From an uncultured Tidjanibacter sp. (GTDB lineage: Bacteria > Bacteroidota > Bacteroidia > Bacteroidales > Rikenellaceae), in NCBI GenBank assembly GCA_947852905.1, contig CANTVF010000004.1:62001-126000 (forward strand): DNA of 64,000 nucleotides, in the 5' to 3' direction. The position numbers and the translations under genes are program-made. Of this stretch, positions 29,001 through 36,694 are shown in pieces; the stretch's first letter is position 1; the number at the start of each line of letters is the position of its first letter. Under the pieces are notes generated by a model. It did no database searches. It was not told the DNA's origin and worked only from the letters and a program-made list of their open reading frames with translations.

Positions 29001-29547
29001 TCTGTATCTCATGAGAGGTACGGAATCCGTCGAAGAAATGCACGAACGGTACCCGCGACTTGATAGCCACGAGATGCGCTACGCCGGCCAGATCCATGAC
29101 TTCCTGTACGCTGGCTGTCGAAAGCATGGCAAAACCGGTCTGACGGGCAGCCATAACATCCTGATGGTCGCCGAATATGGAAAGAGCATGCGAAGCGAGA
29201 GCGCGTGCCGACACATGGAACACACCCGGAAGCAACTCGCCGGCGATCTTATACATATTGGGAATCATGAGCAGCAAACCCTGCGATGCGGTAAAGGTGG
29301 TACTGAGCGCGCCGGCCTGCAAGGATCCGTGCAAAGCACCGGCGGCACCGGCTTCGGACTGCATTTCCACGACCTTGACGGTTTCGCCGAAAATGTTTTT
29401 ACGCCCTGCGGCGGACCATTCGTCTACCAGTTCGGCCATAGTCGAGGACGGTGTGATCGGATAGATAGCCGCCACTTCGCTGAACATATAAGCCACATGC
29501 GCAGCAGCGTAGTTTCCGTCACAGGTAATAAATTTTTTCTCTTTCAT
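26005..29547 (-). CDS. nifJ: Pyruvate:ferredoxin (flavodoxin) oxidoreductase
   Basis: 1180 residues from ATG 29547, where the family N-terminus MKEKKFITCDGNYAAAHVAY starts; the 14-codon upstream extension is not conserved. It is a single-chain homodimeric PFOR: pyrimidine-binding domain (YPITPSSTMAELVDEW), gamma domain, and ferredoxin domain with CIQCNQCAYVCP (near residue 690) and CTGCGNCADVCP (near 748). The C-terminal TPP domain has GDGWGYDIGFGGLDH and TEVYSNTGGQSSKATP. The extra proximal cluster cysteines are in GACAGCGETP. It oxidises pyruvate to acetyl-CoA and CO2, reducing ferredoxin, which marks anaerobic metabolism. Confidence 0.97.
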   Translation of the reverse strand: MKEKKFITCDGNYAAAHVAYMFSEVAAIYPITPSSTMAELVDEWSAAGRKNIFGETVKVVEMQSEAGAAGALHGSLQAGALSTTFTASQGLLLMIPNMYKIAGELLPGVFHVSARALASHALSIFGDHQDVMAARQTGFAMLSTASVQEVMDLAGVAHLVAIKSRVPFVHFFDGFRTSHEIQKVELMEQDDLMHLIDKDALAAFRARALRPEHPVTRGTAQNPDIYFQAREACNRYYDAVPDMVNDAMKQISAITGREYKPFTYYGAEDAERIVVAMGSVTETLKETVDYLRSQGEKVGVVTVHLYRPFSAKYLLDVVPSTVRKICVLDRTKEPGASGEPLYLDVKDVFYGRPDAPEIIGGRYGLSSKDTTPAQMLAVFANLRAAESKNHFTVGIVDDVTFTSLPVGEEVSMAKPGTFEAVFYGLGADGTVGANKNSIKIIGDTTDKYCQAYFSYDSKKSGGYTASHLRFGDSVITSPYLVTTPDFVACHVPSYVDKYDVLKGLKKGGSFLLNSLQDVDAIKESLPDHMKAYLAKNNINFYIINATKIAAEIGLGNRTNTIMQAAFFKIANVIPYEVAVEQMKKFIYKSYGRKGEDIVNMNYAAVDKGGEMVHKVEVPAEWADLDAKRTVASSNAAAPEFVRKVVEPINGLKGDDLPVSAFLGREDGTWDSGTAAYEKRGIAVNVPQWNPDNCIQCNQCAYVCPHAAIRPFLLTEAEAAAAPASVRTIQGQGATKEYRFRIQVTPLDCTGCGNCADVCPAPNKALKMEPVETQLQEVENWEYMHNKVGYKDTVIDKTKTVKGSQFSQPLFEFSGACAGCGETPYIKTITQLFGDKMMVANATGCSSIYSGSAPSTPYCTNAAGHGPSWANSLFEDNAEFGLGMHIAVEKLRDRIEEKMRYAMDNCQKCSPELKAVMGEWIATRHDTLQNAAVCDRLIPMMEACGCDTCREILAMKDNLAKKSQWIFGGDGWGYDIGFGGLDHVIASGQDVNILVVDTEVYSNTGGQSSKATPVGAVAKFASAGKRIRKKDLGAIAMTYGYVYVAQVSIGANQNQLLQVIREAEAYHGPSLIIAYAPCINHGIKGGMSHTQTVGKQAVACGYWHLWRYNPELAEKGENPFRLDSKEPDWSKFQAFLNDEVRYTSLAKMFPAEAQELFAAAEENAKWRYNSYLRLANMDYSK

Positions 29548-29636
29548 ACTTACCAAAGATTGGTTTTGTTGTTTCAGGTTTGGATTCAAACTCCTTGTTC
29601 CGGCAGGTTAGGGTTCCGACCGGAAAAATTCCGTTG

Positions 29637-29644
29637 CAAAGATA
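29637..29644 (-). promoter_or_regulatory. Leftward -7 promoter box for nifJ
   Basis: CAAAGATA on the plus strand is TATCTTTG on the minus strand, matching TAnnTTTG, 90 bp before the nifJ start codon. Confidence 0.6.
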
Positions 29645-29768
29645 TAGCAAAAAAACGGGATAAACCGATTTTTTCATACCTATCTTACATTACGCCGCCG
29701 CGATAAAAACATAACAACCGCAGCTTGCCGAAAAACGCCCTGCCTATTGCAAGCTACGGATAGTTGTA

Positions 29769-29776
29769 TACTTTTG
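29769..29776 (+). promoter_or_regulatory. -7 promoter box for the beta-barrel gene
   Basis: TACTTTTG matches TAnnTTTG, 26 bp before the start codon of the downstream gene. Confidence 0.55.
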
Positions 29777-29801
29777 CGTAAACTTTTATCCGCCCCGACC
29801 C

Positions 29802-30464
29802 ATGAAATACACCATTATCACCGCCCTTCTGCTGGCGATCCTGCTTCCGCAAACGACGACCGCCACAGCAAACCCCGGCGACAAATTCTCATTCAACGGT
29901 TTCTCTGGAGGCATGACCCTGCACTGCGGATACCTGTGGGGCGGCCGGATGACATTCCCGACCCTCGGAGGCGACATTTCATCACAGAGCATGCGCGGAG
30001 TCCCCATAGGCATAGGCGGCTCAGCAAAACTCCATTTCGGAAACCATCTGCGGATAGGTGCCGAAGGATACAGCACCAAACTGAAATACGGCGATTTCGG
30101 CAGCAGCCTGTCGCTCGGCTGGGGCGGTCTGTCGGCCGACTGGCAAATACGGTCAGGCAGGTTTCTGCCTTATGCGGGCATAACGGTGGGCGGTGGCAGC
30201 GCGACCGATCTCGTATTCGCCAAATCGCCCGTCCACGGTGACGATACCGTCATGGCCGACGGCAACATAGCTTATCGCAAATACGGATTCGCAGCCATAG
30301 TCCCGTTCATCGGCGTTGAGTTCGAGGTCTCCCGACGCATGCGTCTCGTGCTGAAGGCCGACTGGCTGATAAAAACGGGCAGCCCGTCGCGAAGTTTTCC
30401 TTCCGGTCCCCGTATCTACTTCGGTTTCTCGTTCTACCACGCCCACGCCTCTGAAAAACGTTAG
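29802..30464 (+). CDS. Outer-membrane beta-barrel protein, function unknown
   Basis: 220 residues. A signal peptide (MKYTIITALLLAILLPQTTT, cleavage near TATA) precedes a series of alternating amphipathic strands rich in Gly and aromatic residues, for example GLSADWQIRSGRFLPYAGIT and YGFAAIVPFIGVEFEVSRRM. It ends near IYFGFSFYH. This is the pattern of small eight-stranded barrels (OmpW/PorT-like). It is monocistronic, with its own promoter. I cannot name a family. It has no obvious link to the nifJ gene, from which it diverges. Confidence 0.75.
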   Translation: MKYTIITALLLAILLPQTTTATANPGDKFSFNGFSGGMTLHCGYLWGGRMTFPTLGGDISSQSMRGVPIGIGGSAKLHFGNHLRIGAEGYSTKLKYGDFGSSLSLGWGGLSADWQIRSGRFLPYAGITVGGGSATDLVFAKSPVHGDDTVMADGNIAYRKYGFAAIVPFIGVEFEVSRRMRLVLKADWLIKTGSPSRSFPSGPRIYFGFSFYHAHASEKR

Positions 30465-30548
30465 CGGCATAACGTGAAAAACGACAGTAAATCCGCTACT
30501 AACGGCAGATTCATCTTAACTTTATCCCGCATGCGCAGCCTTTGACGC

Positions 30549-30969
30549 ATGCGGTCGCTTTCGTTTATACACAATCCGCACGACGTTATAAAAAAATACC
30601 TCTTCATTACCTTAACACTCCTACTGTCCGTAGGCATATGCCGTGGACATAAATACGCACGTGTACGAATTTTCACCGACCGAACGACCCAAATATCCGT
30701 TTCCGGAAACATAGACGGCTCTTTCCAGCCGTTCGCATATCCCGTAGCTGAATACGTGGCATCTCCCGACTCGCCCGCCACCTATGAATGCGAAATAAAT
30801 AGACTGGACATTTCTGAAAATACAACCCGCCGAGGGCATACGCAGACTCCTGCTCCTGCCGAGCGACAGTATTCTGAATAATATAAGGGGAAAATTGTTC
30901 GACAGAGAGAATGCCGCAATACCTATATATGTCCTGTTGTCTCCGAACGGCACCGTACTCTGCCCCTAA
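30549..30969 (+). pseudogene. Frameshifted secreted protein gene (possible TlpA/thioredoxin-related fragment)
   Basis: Reading frame 1 starts at ATG 30549 with a long-headed signal peptide (VIKKYLFITLTLLLSVGICRG) and continues with protein-like sequence to about NRLDI (near 30803). From 30805 the next frame (+1) continues WTFLKIQPAEGIRRLLLLPS and later AIPIYVLLSPNGTVLCP to a stop at 30967. The two halves read as one secreted protein of about 140 residues split by a frameshift near 30795-30805. The IPIYVLLSPNGTVL ending is thioredoxin-like, but no CxxC is present. A sequencing error cannot be excluded. Confidence 0.6.
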
Positions 30970-31351
30970 CGAGCCGAACGGAAGAACTCTCACGGACACC
31001 GCCAGAATTATGAGATAAATTAAAGCCGCACACGCTGCCACGGATAATTAACCGTATAAGCCGAAAGATACTATAATATTTGCTCTCAACCCATACATTA
31101 CCGACACGGAGGAGCTATTATCCGGAAATCACAACTGCTCGAATATGCAACGCGGCAAAAAACAGTCATGCCCGAACGAGCCGAACTGAAAAGCTCTCAA
31201 ATACGCTGACAAAATATCTACCCCAAAGATATACTGAATATACTAACATGATTGTCGTCAACCGAATATACGCAGCGTATCGGTCGCATACCCGCCACAT
31301 GAATCTGTATCTACGCCACACAGCACAGTTTTACCGCACACGGCAGAGGAG
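30970..31351. other. Intergenic stretch without recognised features
   Basis: Convergent space between the frameshifted gene and the glycosyltransferase. No plausible frame, RNA gene or strong terminator was recognised. Confidence 0.45.
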
Positions 31352-32281
31352 TCAATATTTCCCAGAGATTCCGGTAAGAAGCCCGGCCGTTATACGGCTC
31401 CGCATCAAAACGAGATACCCTGCTTTGGAAGGTTGCCCGCGCAAAAGGTAACCGCACGACAACACCGCAACGCCTCCCCATTTTATCGCCTCGGCAAAAA
31501 GTCTCTTAGCATACGCCATAGGCGAGACTGATTTGGTACGCATGCGTTCGCTGACACCTATATTCCTACACAGTCGCTCGAAATATCCGCGGGTAAGACG
31601 TTCTGGATTTATCAAGTGATATATCACGGCGTCGGGCAGATAGATTATCTTCTCTCCGCCGCTTTTCAGTCTCATGAAAAACTCCTTCTCTTCGCCGGCC
31701 AACAGTTTTCCGCCGCAACGCCCCAACGACACGTCGTACCCGCCGTACCGTTCCACTACGCTCCGCCGGAATCCGTGATTGCCGCCGCCGAAAAATTTAC
31801 CGGCGGGAAACTCGGTGACCTCATCGCCGAGATCGAGCACACCGGCTATAGCCCGCTCCGTATATTTAGACATCCAAGCCGGCGGCTCGCTTTCCATACG
31901 CGACAATATTCGTCCGCCGGCAGCCGAAACGTCTTTCCGCGACTCGAACAGTTCGTAATACTCTTCGAGAAAACGTGGCACCACAACCTCGTCGTCATCT
32001 ATCACGACGATATATTCGCCACGGCTTTCCGCCACCCCCCTGTTGCGCGCGGCAGAGACACCCTGACGCATTTCATTCACCATACGCACATCCAATTCAG
32101 GGTGCGCAGCCGCATATTCGGCAAACCTCCCGGCGGTCTCGTCTGTCGAATTGTTATTGACGACCACCACCTCCCACAAATCCGCCGGCAGCGTCTGACA
32201 CAACAACGAATCGAGAGTAACGGTCAATTTATGTCCACGATTATATGTCGCTATAACAAGCGTAAGTTTCTTGTCTATCAT
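31352..32281 (-). CDS. Glycosyltransferase family 2 protein
   Basis: 309 residues from ATG 32281; the frame extends upstream to 32359, but the GT-A fold starts at MIDKKLTLVIATYNRGHKL. Nucleotide-binding VVVVNNNSTDETAG lies near residue 40, the metal-binding DxD-type VIDDDEVVVPRF near 95, and the acceptor region with FFGGGNHGFRRS near 165. GEEKEFFMRLKSGGEKI contains the catalytic acidic ED/EK-type motif. It transfers a sugar from a nucleotide donor, probably for surface polysaccharide; no polysaccharide operon is around it, so the product is unknown. Confidence 0.9.
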   Translation of the reverse strand: MIDKKLTLVIATYNRGHKLTVTLDSLLCQTLPADLWEVVVVNNNSTDETAGRFAEYAAAHPELDVRMVNEMRQGVSAARNRGVAESRGEYIVVIDDDEVVVPRFLEEYYELFESRKDVSAAGGRILSRMESEPPAWMSKYTERAIAGVLDLGDEVTEFPAGKFFGGGNHGFRRSVVERYGGYDVSLGRCGGKLLAGEEKEFFMRLKSGGEKIIYLPDAVIYHLINPERLTRGYFERLCRNIGVSERMRTKSVSPMAYAKRLFAEAIKWGGVAVLSCGYLLRGQPSKAGYLVLMRSRITAGLLTGISGKY

Positions 32282-32360
32282 ATACCATATATTCTGACGC
32301 ACGCGACGCACCACAAATACGACATTCCCACGCCGCCACGCCGATGCATAAACAGTCACT

Positions 32361-32368
32361 CAAAGGTA
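32361..32368 (-). promoter_or_regulatory. Leftward -7 promoter box for the glycosyltransferase
   Basis: CAAAGGTA on the plus strand is TACCTTTG on the minus strand. It lies 80 bp before the chosen start and overlaps the spurious N-terminal extension, which supports the shorter protein. Confidence 0.5.
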
Positions 32369-32407
32369 ACGACTTGCCTGCAACAAAGCAATCGACGGAG
32401 AAGAAAT

Positions 32408-32716
32408 CTAAAAACTGTATCCTATCCCAAAACCGACAGACCGATTGCCCATGAAAGCTACGTCACGGTCTGCACGCAATGCATTTATAAGTCCGTATTT
32501 TATAGCCTGCATGTATCTGGGGATGCCGTTACCGCAATCGTATCCTATCATAATGCCGGCGCCTATATCCCCGCGCTGTAAAGATCTACTGCCGCTATTT
32601 TTACGATATAAATCTATTAACCCGGTTTTATCGTTAGCCCTCATTCAGAGACCTAAATACGGAATGATTCCTAATATAAGCTCTTCCAACGGCAACCGAA
32701 CGGATCGACGACTATA
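32408..32716 (-). pseudogene. Remnant of an outer-membrane beta-barrel gene (C-terminal part, internal stop)
   Basis: One minus-strand frame covers 32716-32408 with a single TGA at 32645-32647. Before it the frame reads RLPLEELILGIIPYLGL. After it come SLQRGDIGAGIMIGYDCGN, MQAIKYGLINALRADRD and the terminal NRSVGFGIGYSF. A final aromatic residue and alternating strands are the hallmark of Bacteroidota outer-membrane barrels (PorT-like). The N-terminal two thirds and signal peptide are missing. The gene is therefore truncated and interrupted. Confidence 0.6.
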
Positions 32717-32884
32717 TCATACCGACAACCAAAGCGTTGTTAAAATCTACAGACATGACTATACAACAAATAAGCGACGAACTAAATTTCCCGTCGTAAT
32801 CCTTCCTCGACAAATTTTTCAAACGGCTTAACGGAGTTTCCCAAAAAACATTTCGTAACGAGAAGTATCCGTCTCAAGATATAT

Positions 32885-32922
32885 AAAAAAAATCAGGGCA
32901 ACCTTTACAGTCGCCCTGATTT
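32885..32922 (-). terminator. Terminator downstream of tRNA-fMet
   Basis: On the minus strand an AATCAGGGC / GCCCTGATT stem is followed by a run of eight T (32885-32892). It begins 3 nt after the tRNA 3' end. Confidence 0.85.
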
Positions 32923-32924
32923 AG

Positions 32925-32997
32925 TAGCGGGGGGAGGACTCGAACCTCCGGCCTTTGGGTTATGAGCCCAACGAGCTACCAACTGCTCCACCCCGCG
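32925..32997 (-). tRNA. Initiator tRNA-fMet (anticodon CAT)
   Basis: A 73-nt cloverleaf read on the minus strand, starting CGCGGGGTGGAGCAGTTGG. The anticodon loop CTCATAA gives CAT. Two initiator hallmarks are visible: an unpaired first position (C1 against T72) and three consecutive G-C pairs at the bottom of the anticodon stem (GGG/CCC). The T arm is GGAGGTTCGAGTCCTCC. The discriminator base is A and CCA is not encoded. It has its own promoter box upstream and a terminator immediately after. Confidence 0.95.
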
Positions 32998-33000
32998 ATG

Positions 33001-33374
33001 TATCTTTCCTGCCCGAAAGCAGCTTCTATCGCTTTAGATCCGCCGAAACCAGAATTCCAGAACATCCATGTTTCCCGCTTTCGACGGTGCAAAGATAACA
33101 ATAAATTCCGGTTCCGCAAGACATTTTTCGAACAAATCGCGGCGCCGCATTTTACGAAAACATATAACCGACTAACCTACAAACACATGCCACGACGTTT
33201 TTTCTCTACGTTCTTCTGTCTGCACCGACCGCCGACCTGAACAGATACGCAAATGCATGGCCACATGATTATCGTGCGCATCCACGCCAGTAAATACCGT
33301 CTTGTCGAGTGTCTCGTCTTCGGTATAAATCACAGTCCCCTCCGCTGTTATCCGATTACTACCGCCACTACCCG
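33001..33374. other. Intergenic region upstream of tRNA-fMet
   Basis: It contains the tRNA promoter box (33090-33097, minus strand). The remainder up to the Hdr operon end shows no supported gene or structure. Confidence 0.5.
33090..33097 (-). promoter_or_regulatory. Leftward -7 promoter box for tRNA-fMet
   Basis: CAAAGATA on the plus strand is TATCTTTG on the minus strand, 93 bp before the tRNA 5' end. It is identical to the box before nifJ. Confidence 0.55.
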
Positions 33375-35168
33375 TCAGGTACCGCTTACCTGCAACCTCT
33401 CGGCCACTATCTGCGATATGTCGGCCACAGGCAACGTAGCATTGCGTACTATGGCTTTCTTGCACAGAGGACATGCAGTGACTATACAACCCGCGCCGGT
33501 ACGTTCCAGTTCCGTGGTCATGGCAGCCCCTATCCTCAACTGCTGTCCGTCGTCTATGACGGTATTGGCGAGACTGCTGCCGCAACACATCGCATCGCTG
33601 CGCGAATGCTCCGGCTCCACCAGTTTTCCTGCCATGCCCAATATTTGCCGCGGCTCGTCGTAAATGCCGCTGCCGCGTCCCAGTTCGCACGGATCGTGGT
33701 ATGTATATACGGTATCGCCAGCATTCAGCGCGATGCGCCCCTGCTCCAACAGCCGCAGAATATACTCCGTATGGTGCAGTACCTCTATGCCCTCGAGCGC
33801 ATAATCTTCCCTGAACACCTTGAGGCATATCGGACACGACGTCACGAGCGTACTTATACCGTGTGCCGCGAACTGCTCCTTGTTATACTCCATTATGCGC
33901 CGGGCGGCATTCACCTCTCCGGACAACTTCAACGGACGGCCGCAACACGACGCACCGTCCCGGTCAGCCCACCACACGTCCTCTCCAGCCGCGGCGAATA
34001 TACGCTCCATGGAACGCAGCGTAACCGGCGTCAGCAAAGTCATGCAACCGGCAAAATAGCCCACTCGTCCGGACCCCGAAGAACGGTCCGTTCCTTTCAG
34101 ATAATCATAACGTGTCAGCGCCGGAGAATCGACGCGCTCCTGCCGGCTGTTGCTCCGGAGCGTATTCAACTCTATCCCTACAGGACATTTCACCTCGCAA
34201 CGGCCGCACATCAGACAGTTGTCCAGCACCTTGTCGGACAACCGGCCGTAACGCCTGTCACGCAGAAAATATACCGATTGCACGTCGCCTATACCGAGAT
34301 CGCGCTGCAACTGACACGGATCTATACATATACCGCAACGCGAACATGCCTGTATCTGAAAATTGTCGAAACTTTTCGTGTGGTCGCCGCTGCGGACCTT
34401 GTAACGGCGCAGGAAGATAAGCGGTATCTCGGTAAATATGTGCATGTACCTCGAAAAAGGCATGGCCACGAAAAACGTACCGAGAGCGAACGAATAGAGC
34501 CACCACAGTACAGAATTGACACCGGCAATAACAGCAGGATCCATATGTGCCGCTATCAGATCGCCCAATCCCCCGGTAAGGAAACCGCCGTTGTGCTTTA
34601 TGGCGGCCATGAAGCTCTCCGCCGCAAGCCTCAAAGGGAACACGAACCAAAGTGCCGTAAGGGCGACACGGTCTACGAGGACATGGCGCGTAGTACGTTT
34701 CATACCCATAGCCCGCGAACGCACTCTCTTGAACCATGCGAGCACCACGCCCGAAAGCACCATGAGCAGCAACAGATCCATAACGGTAGCGAACGGATTG
34801 CCGCCGGCATGTGCGCCCGGATCGAAATACCTGAAGAACACGTGTGCATGCAACGGTGTTCCGGCACCGAGTTCCACGGCAGCCTCGATCCACCCCACGA
34901 CTATAAGCAGGAACCACCCGAAAGCGAGGCTCATGTGCATATACCCGAGCAAAGGATTGACGCGGAATATCTTTCTGTGCAGAAGGCTTTCGCTTATCAC
35001 CTCCCATACGGCCTTGGGCGTAGCCGAGGTGAACACGCCTTTACTTATGGCGCGCTTATCCTCCGACGGCAGCAACCATATCCACCGGCACCATTTCCAC
35101 GCGATGACGGCGAACATGAATACCGTACCCGCCAGAAAGGGAATGACGAAACTATCGTAATATGCCAT
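33375..35168 (-). CDS. Membrane-bound Hdr-like Fe-S protein (HdrE-type membrane domain fused to HdrD-type domain)
   Basis: 597 residues from ATG 35168, preceded by GAGGG. Residues 1-250 hold about five or six transmembrane helices with a cytochrome-b/NarI-like layout (HMSLAFGWFLLIVVGW). Two [4Fe-4S] motifs follow: CSRCGICIDPCQ (near 282) and CLMCGRCEVKCP (near 324). The C-terminal half has two CCG-type cysteine domains: YFAGCMTLL..CCGRPLKL..CPICLKVF and YHDPCELGRG..MCCGSSLAN..CPLCKKA. This is the arrangement of HdrDE or Hmc-type quinone-linked reductases. It is the last gene of the operon and its likely membrane anchor. Confidence 0.88.
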   Translation of the reverse strand: MAYYDSFVIPFLAGTVFMFAVIAWKWCRWIWLLPSEDKRAISKGVFTSATPKAVWEVISESLLHRKIFRVNPLLGYMHMSLAFGWFLLIVVGWIEAAVELGAGTPLHAHVFFRYFDPGAHAGGNPFATVMDLLLLMVLSGVVLAWFKRVRSRAMGMKRTTRHVLVDRVALTALWFVFPLRLAAESFMAAIKHNGGFLTGGLGDLIAAHMDPAVIAGVNSVLWWLYSFALGTFFVAMPFSRYMHIFTEIPLIFLRRYKVRSGDHTKSFDNFQIQACSRCGICIDPCQLQRDLGIGDVQSVYFLRDRRYGRLSDKVLDNCLMCGRCEVKCPVGIELNTLRSNSRQERVDSPALTRYDYLKGTDRSSGSGRVGYFAGCMTLLTPVTLRSMERIFAAAGEDVWWADRDGASCCGRPLKLSGEVNAARRIMEYNKEQFAAHGISTLVTSCPICLKVFREDYALEGIEVLHHTEYILRLLEQGRIALNAGDTVYTYHDPCELGRGSGIYDEPRQILGMAGKLVEPEHSRSDAMCCGSSLANTVIDDGQQLRIGAAMTTELERTGAGCIVTACPLCKKAIVRNATLPVADISQIVAERLQVSGT

Positions 35169-35190
35169 AACAAACAAACCCTCGCCGGGA

Positions 35191-35520
35191 TCAATAATCG
35201 CCCAGCACCCTTTTAATCTTTATTACCACGGCTCTCGTATTTATGCCACGCGGACACACCAGACGGCATTTTCCGCACAGCATACACTTGTCCATCTGTT
35301 CGTAAACCTCGCGGTATTCGCCGCGCCGCACAAGAGTATGCATCTTGCGGAAATTGAAATCCGTAAGATTGCCGGCGGTACACGTAGCCGTACAACCGCC
35401 GCACGCGATGCATGTCTTCAACTCAGGCACCTCCTGCAACAGCCGTTCGGCAGGCACCTGATCGTTCGTATCGAGATTTATAGCGCGAGGCTTTGATATT
35501 GAAAAACCGAATTGCGGCAT
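35191..35520 (-). CDS. Ferredoxin-like 4Fe-4S dicluster protein (HdrC-like)
   Basis: 109 residues with two cysteine motifs, CIACGGCTATCTAGN (near residue 37) and CMLCGKCRLVCPRGI (near 79). The spacing and the helical linker between them match the HdrC fold, which relays electrons between the flavin subunit and the CCG-domain subunit. It lies 22 bp before the membrane subunit and 114 bp after the HdrA-like gene. The operon has a second, longer HdrC-like gene at its head, so two electron-relay subunits exist. Confidence 0.87.
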   Translation of the reverse strand: MPQFGFSISKPRAINLDTNDQVPAERLLQEVPELKTCIACGGCTATCTAGNLTDFNFRKMHTLVRRGEYREVYEQMDKCMLCGKCRLVCPRGINTRAVVIKIKRVLGDY

Positions 35521-35634
35521 AATTTTCCAAAATTACCGTTCCGGCCGCTTCTATTTCATACATCCGCGGACGGAATCGCACCCTATTGTCAAACAAGTCA
35601 TCACACTCTTTCGGAGCGTCTTCTCTATCCCCTT

Positions 35635-36642
35635 CTACAGGCCGAGATAGCTCGCCACTCTGGCGGCCACCGCGACGCCCTCGTTAAGACTCTCGCCTAT
35701 ATTTTTCGGCGCAGTGACCGTCCCGGCATAAAATATTCCCTTGCGGCCTGAAGAGACATTGCCCAGAAAGCTGTCCTGCGGTTGCATGAATCCGTTGTCG
35801 GCCACCGTAAGCCCGCCGCTGCCGGCAAAAGCAACATTACGTGAACCGCCCTTCATGCCGACTATCAGCACGAGCATGTCTACCGTCATCTTCAACGGAC
35901 GCCCGACGAGCGTATCCTCGGCCTTTATCTGCACCCTTCCGTCTATTGTCTGACTCGCTTCGGATATGCGCCCGCGCACGAAATTGATGTTGTATTCGAG
36001 CTGGGCACGCCGATACAACTCCTCGTAACCCGGACCGAACATCCGTATATCCATGTAAAAATTATATATCTCGGCCGACGGGAACATCTCCTTCATCTCG
36101 ATAGCCTGTTTCACGCCGGTAATGCAACACACCTTGGAACAATGGTGCGCCCCGACCTTCTCATCGCGCGATCCCACGCAATGCAGAAAGGCTATACGCT
36201 GCGGGACGCCGCCCTGTGCCGTAGCCACACGTCCCTCGTTGAACATGCGCTCGACGTCCACGGTAGTGAACACGTTGTCGTATATACCGTAACCGTATTC
36301 TTCCTTTATACGGGCATCGAACACATCGAATCCGGAACATATCACCGTGGCTCCGCCTTCTATGCATTCGCCGCCACGCAACACCGCGCCCCCTTCGGAG
36401 AGACACTCCACCTCGGCTCCGGTACGCACCTCTATTCCGGCACGGGCGATACCTTCACGCAACGGCTCCAGAACTTCCGCGGCCGGGGTAAACGTCGGAA
36501 ACAGACGATGCCAGTCCCGCAGCTTGCCTCCGAGCCTCTCCTCCTTTTCCAGTATCACGGGTTCCGCCCCTCTCTCCTTGAGCGCCAGCGCAGCCTGCAT
36601 TCCCGCCACGCCGCCGCCTATTATCACAACTCTTTTGTCCAT
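35635..36642 (-). CDS. HdrA-like FAD-dependent oxidoreductase
   Basis: 335 residues. The FAD-binding Rossmann motif VVIIGGGVAGMQAALAL is at the N-terminus. In the middle is the HdrA signature FLHCVGSRDE with GAHHCSKVCC (near residue 175). The C-terminal FAD motif is GIFYAGTVTAPKNIGESLNEG. It lacks the extra ferredoxin and N-terminal domains of methanogen HdrA (about 650 residues), so it is a short form similar to QmoA-type subunits. It is probably the flavin subunit of the complex encoded here; the electron donor is not identified. Confidence 0.88.
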   Translation of the reverse strand: MDKRVVIIGGGVAGMQAALALKERGAEPVILEKEERLGGKLRDWHRLFPTFTPAAEVLEPLREGIARAGIEVRTGAEVECLSEGGAVLRGGECIEGGATVICSGFDVFDARIKEEYGYGIYDNVFTTVDVERMFNEGRVATAQGGVPQRIAFLHCVGSRDEKVGAHHCSKVCCITGVKQAIEMKEMFPSAEIYNFYMDIRMFGPGYEELYRRAQLEYNINFVRGRISEASQTIDGRVQIKAEDTLVGRPLKMTVDMLVLIVGMKGGSRNVAFAGSGGLTVADNGFMQPQDSFLGNVSSGRKGIFYAGTVTAPKNIGESLNEGVAVAARVASYLGL

Positions 36643-36694
36643 ATGCAGAACATACCTCTTCTTTAACTATACGTCGTCACCTGCATGCGACCGA

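Noticed and set aside
27196-29706. An 836-codon open frame on the plus strand
   Set aside because: Antisense shadow of nifJ; no domain-like sequence, and the ferredoxin, TPP and pyrimidine motifs are all on the other strand.
32445-32831. A 128-codon plus-strand frame
   Set aside because: It lies opposite the barrel remnant, whose strand pattern and terminal Phe are the better explanation.
33309-35216. A 635-codon open frame on the plus strand
   Set aside because: Antisense to the Hdr-like membrane subunit; composition is rich in R/H/Y/Q with no recognisable fold.
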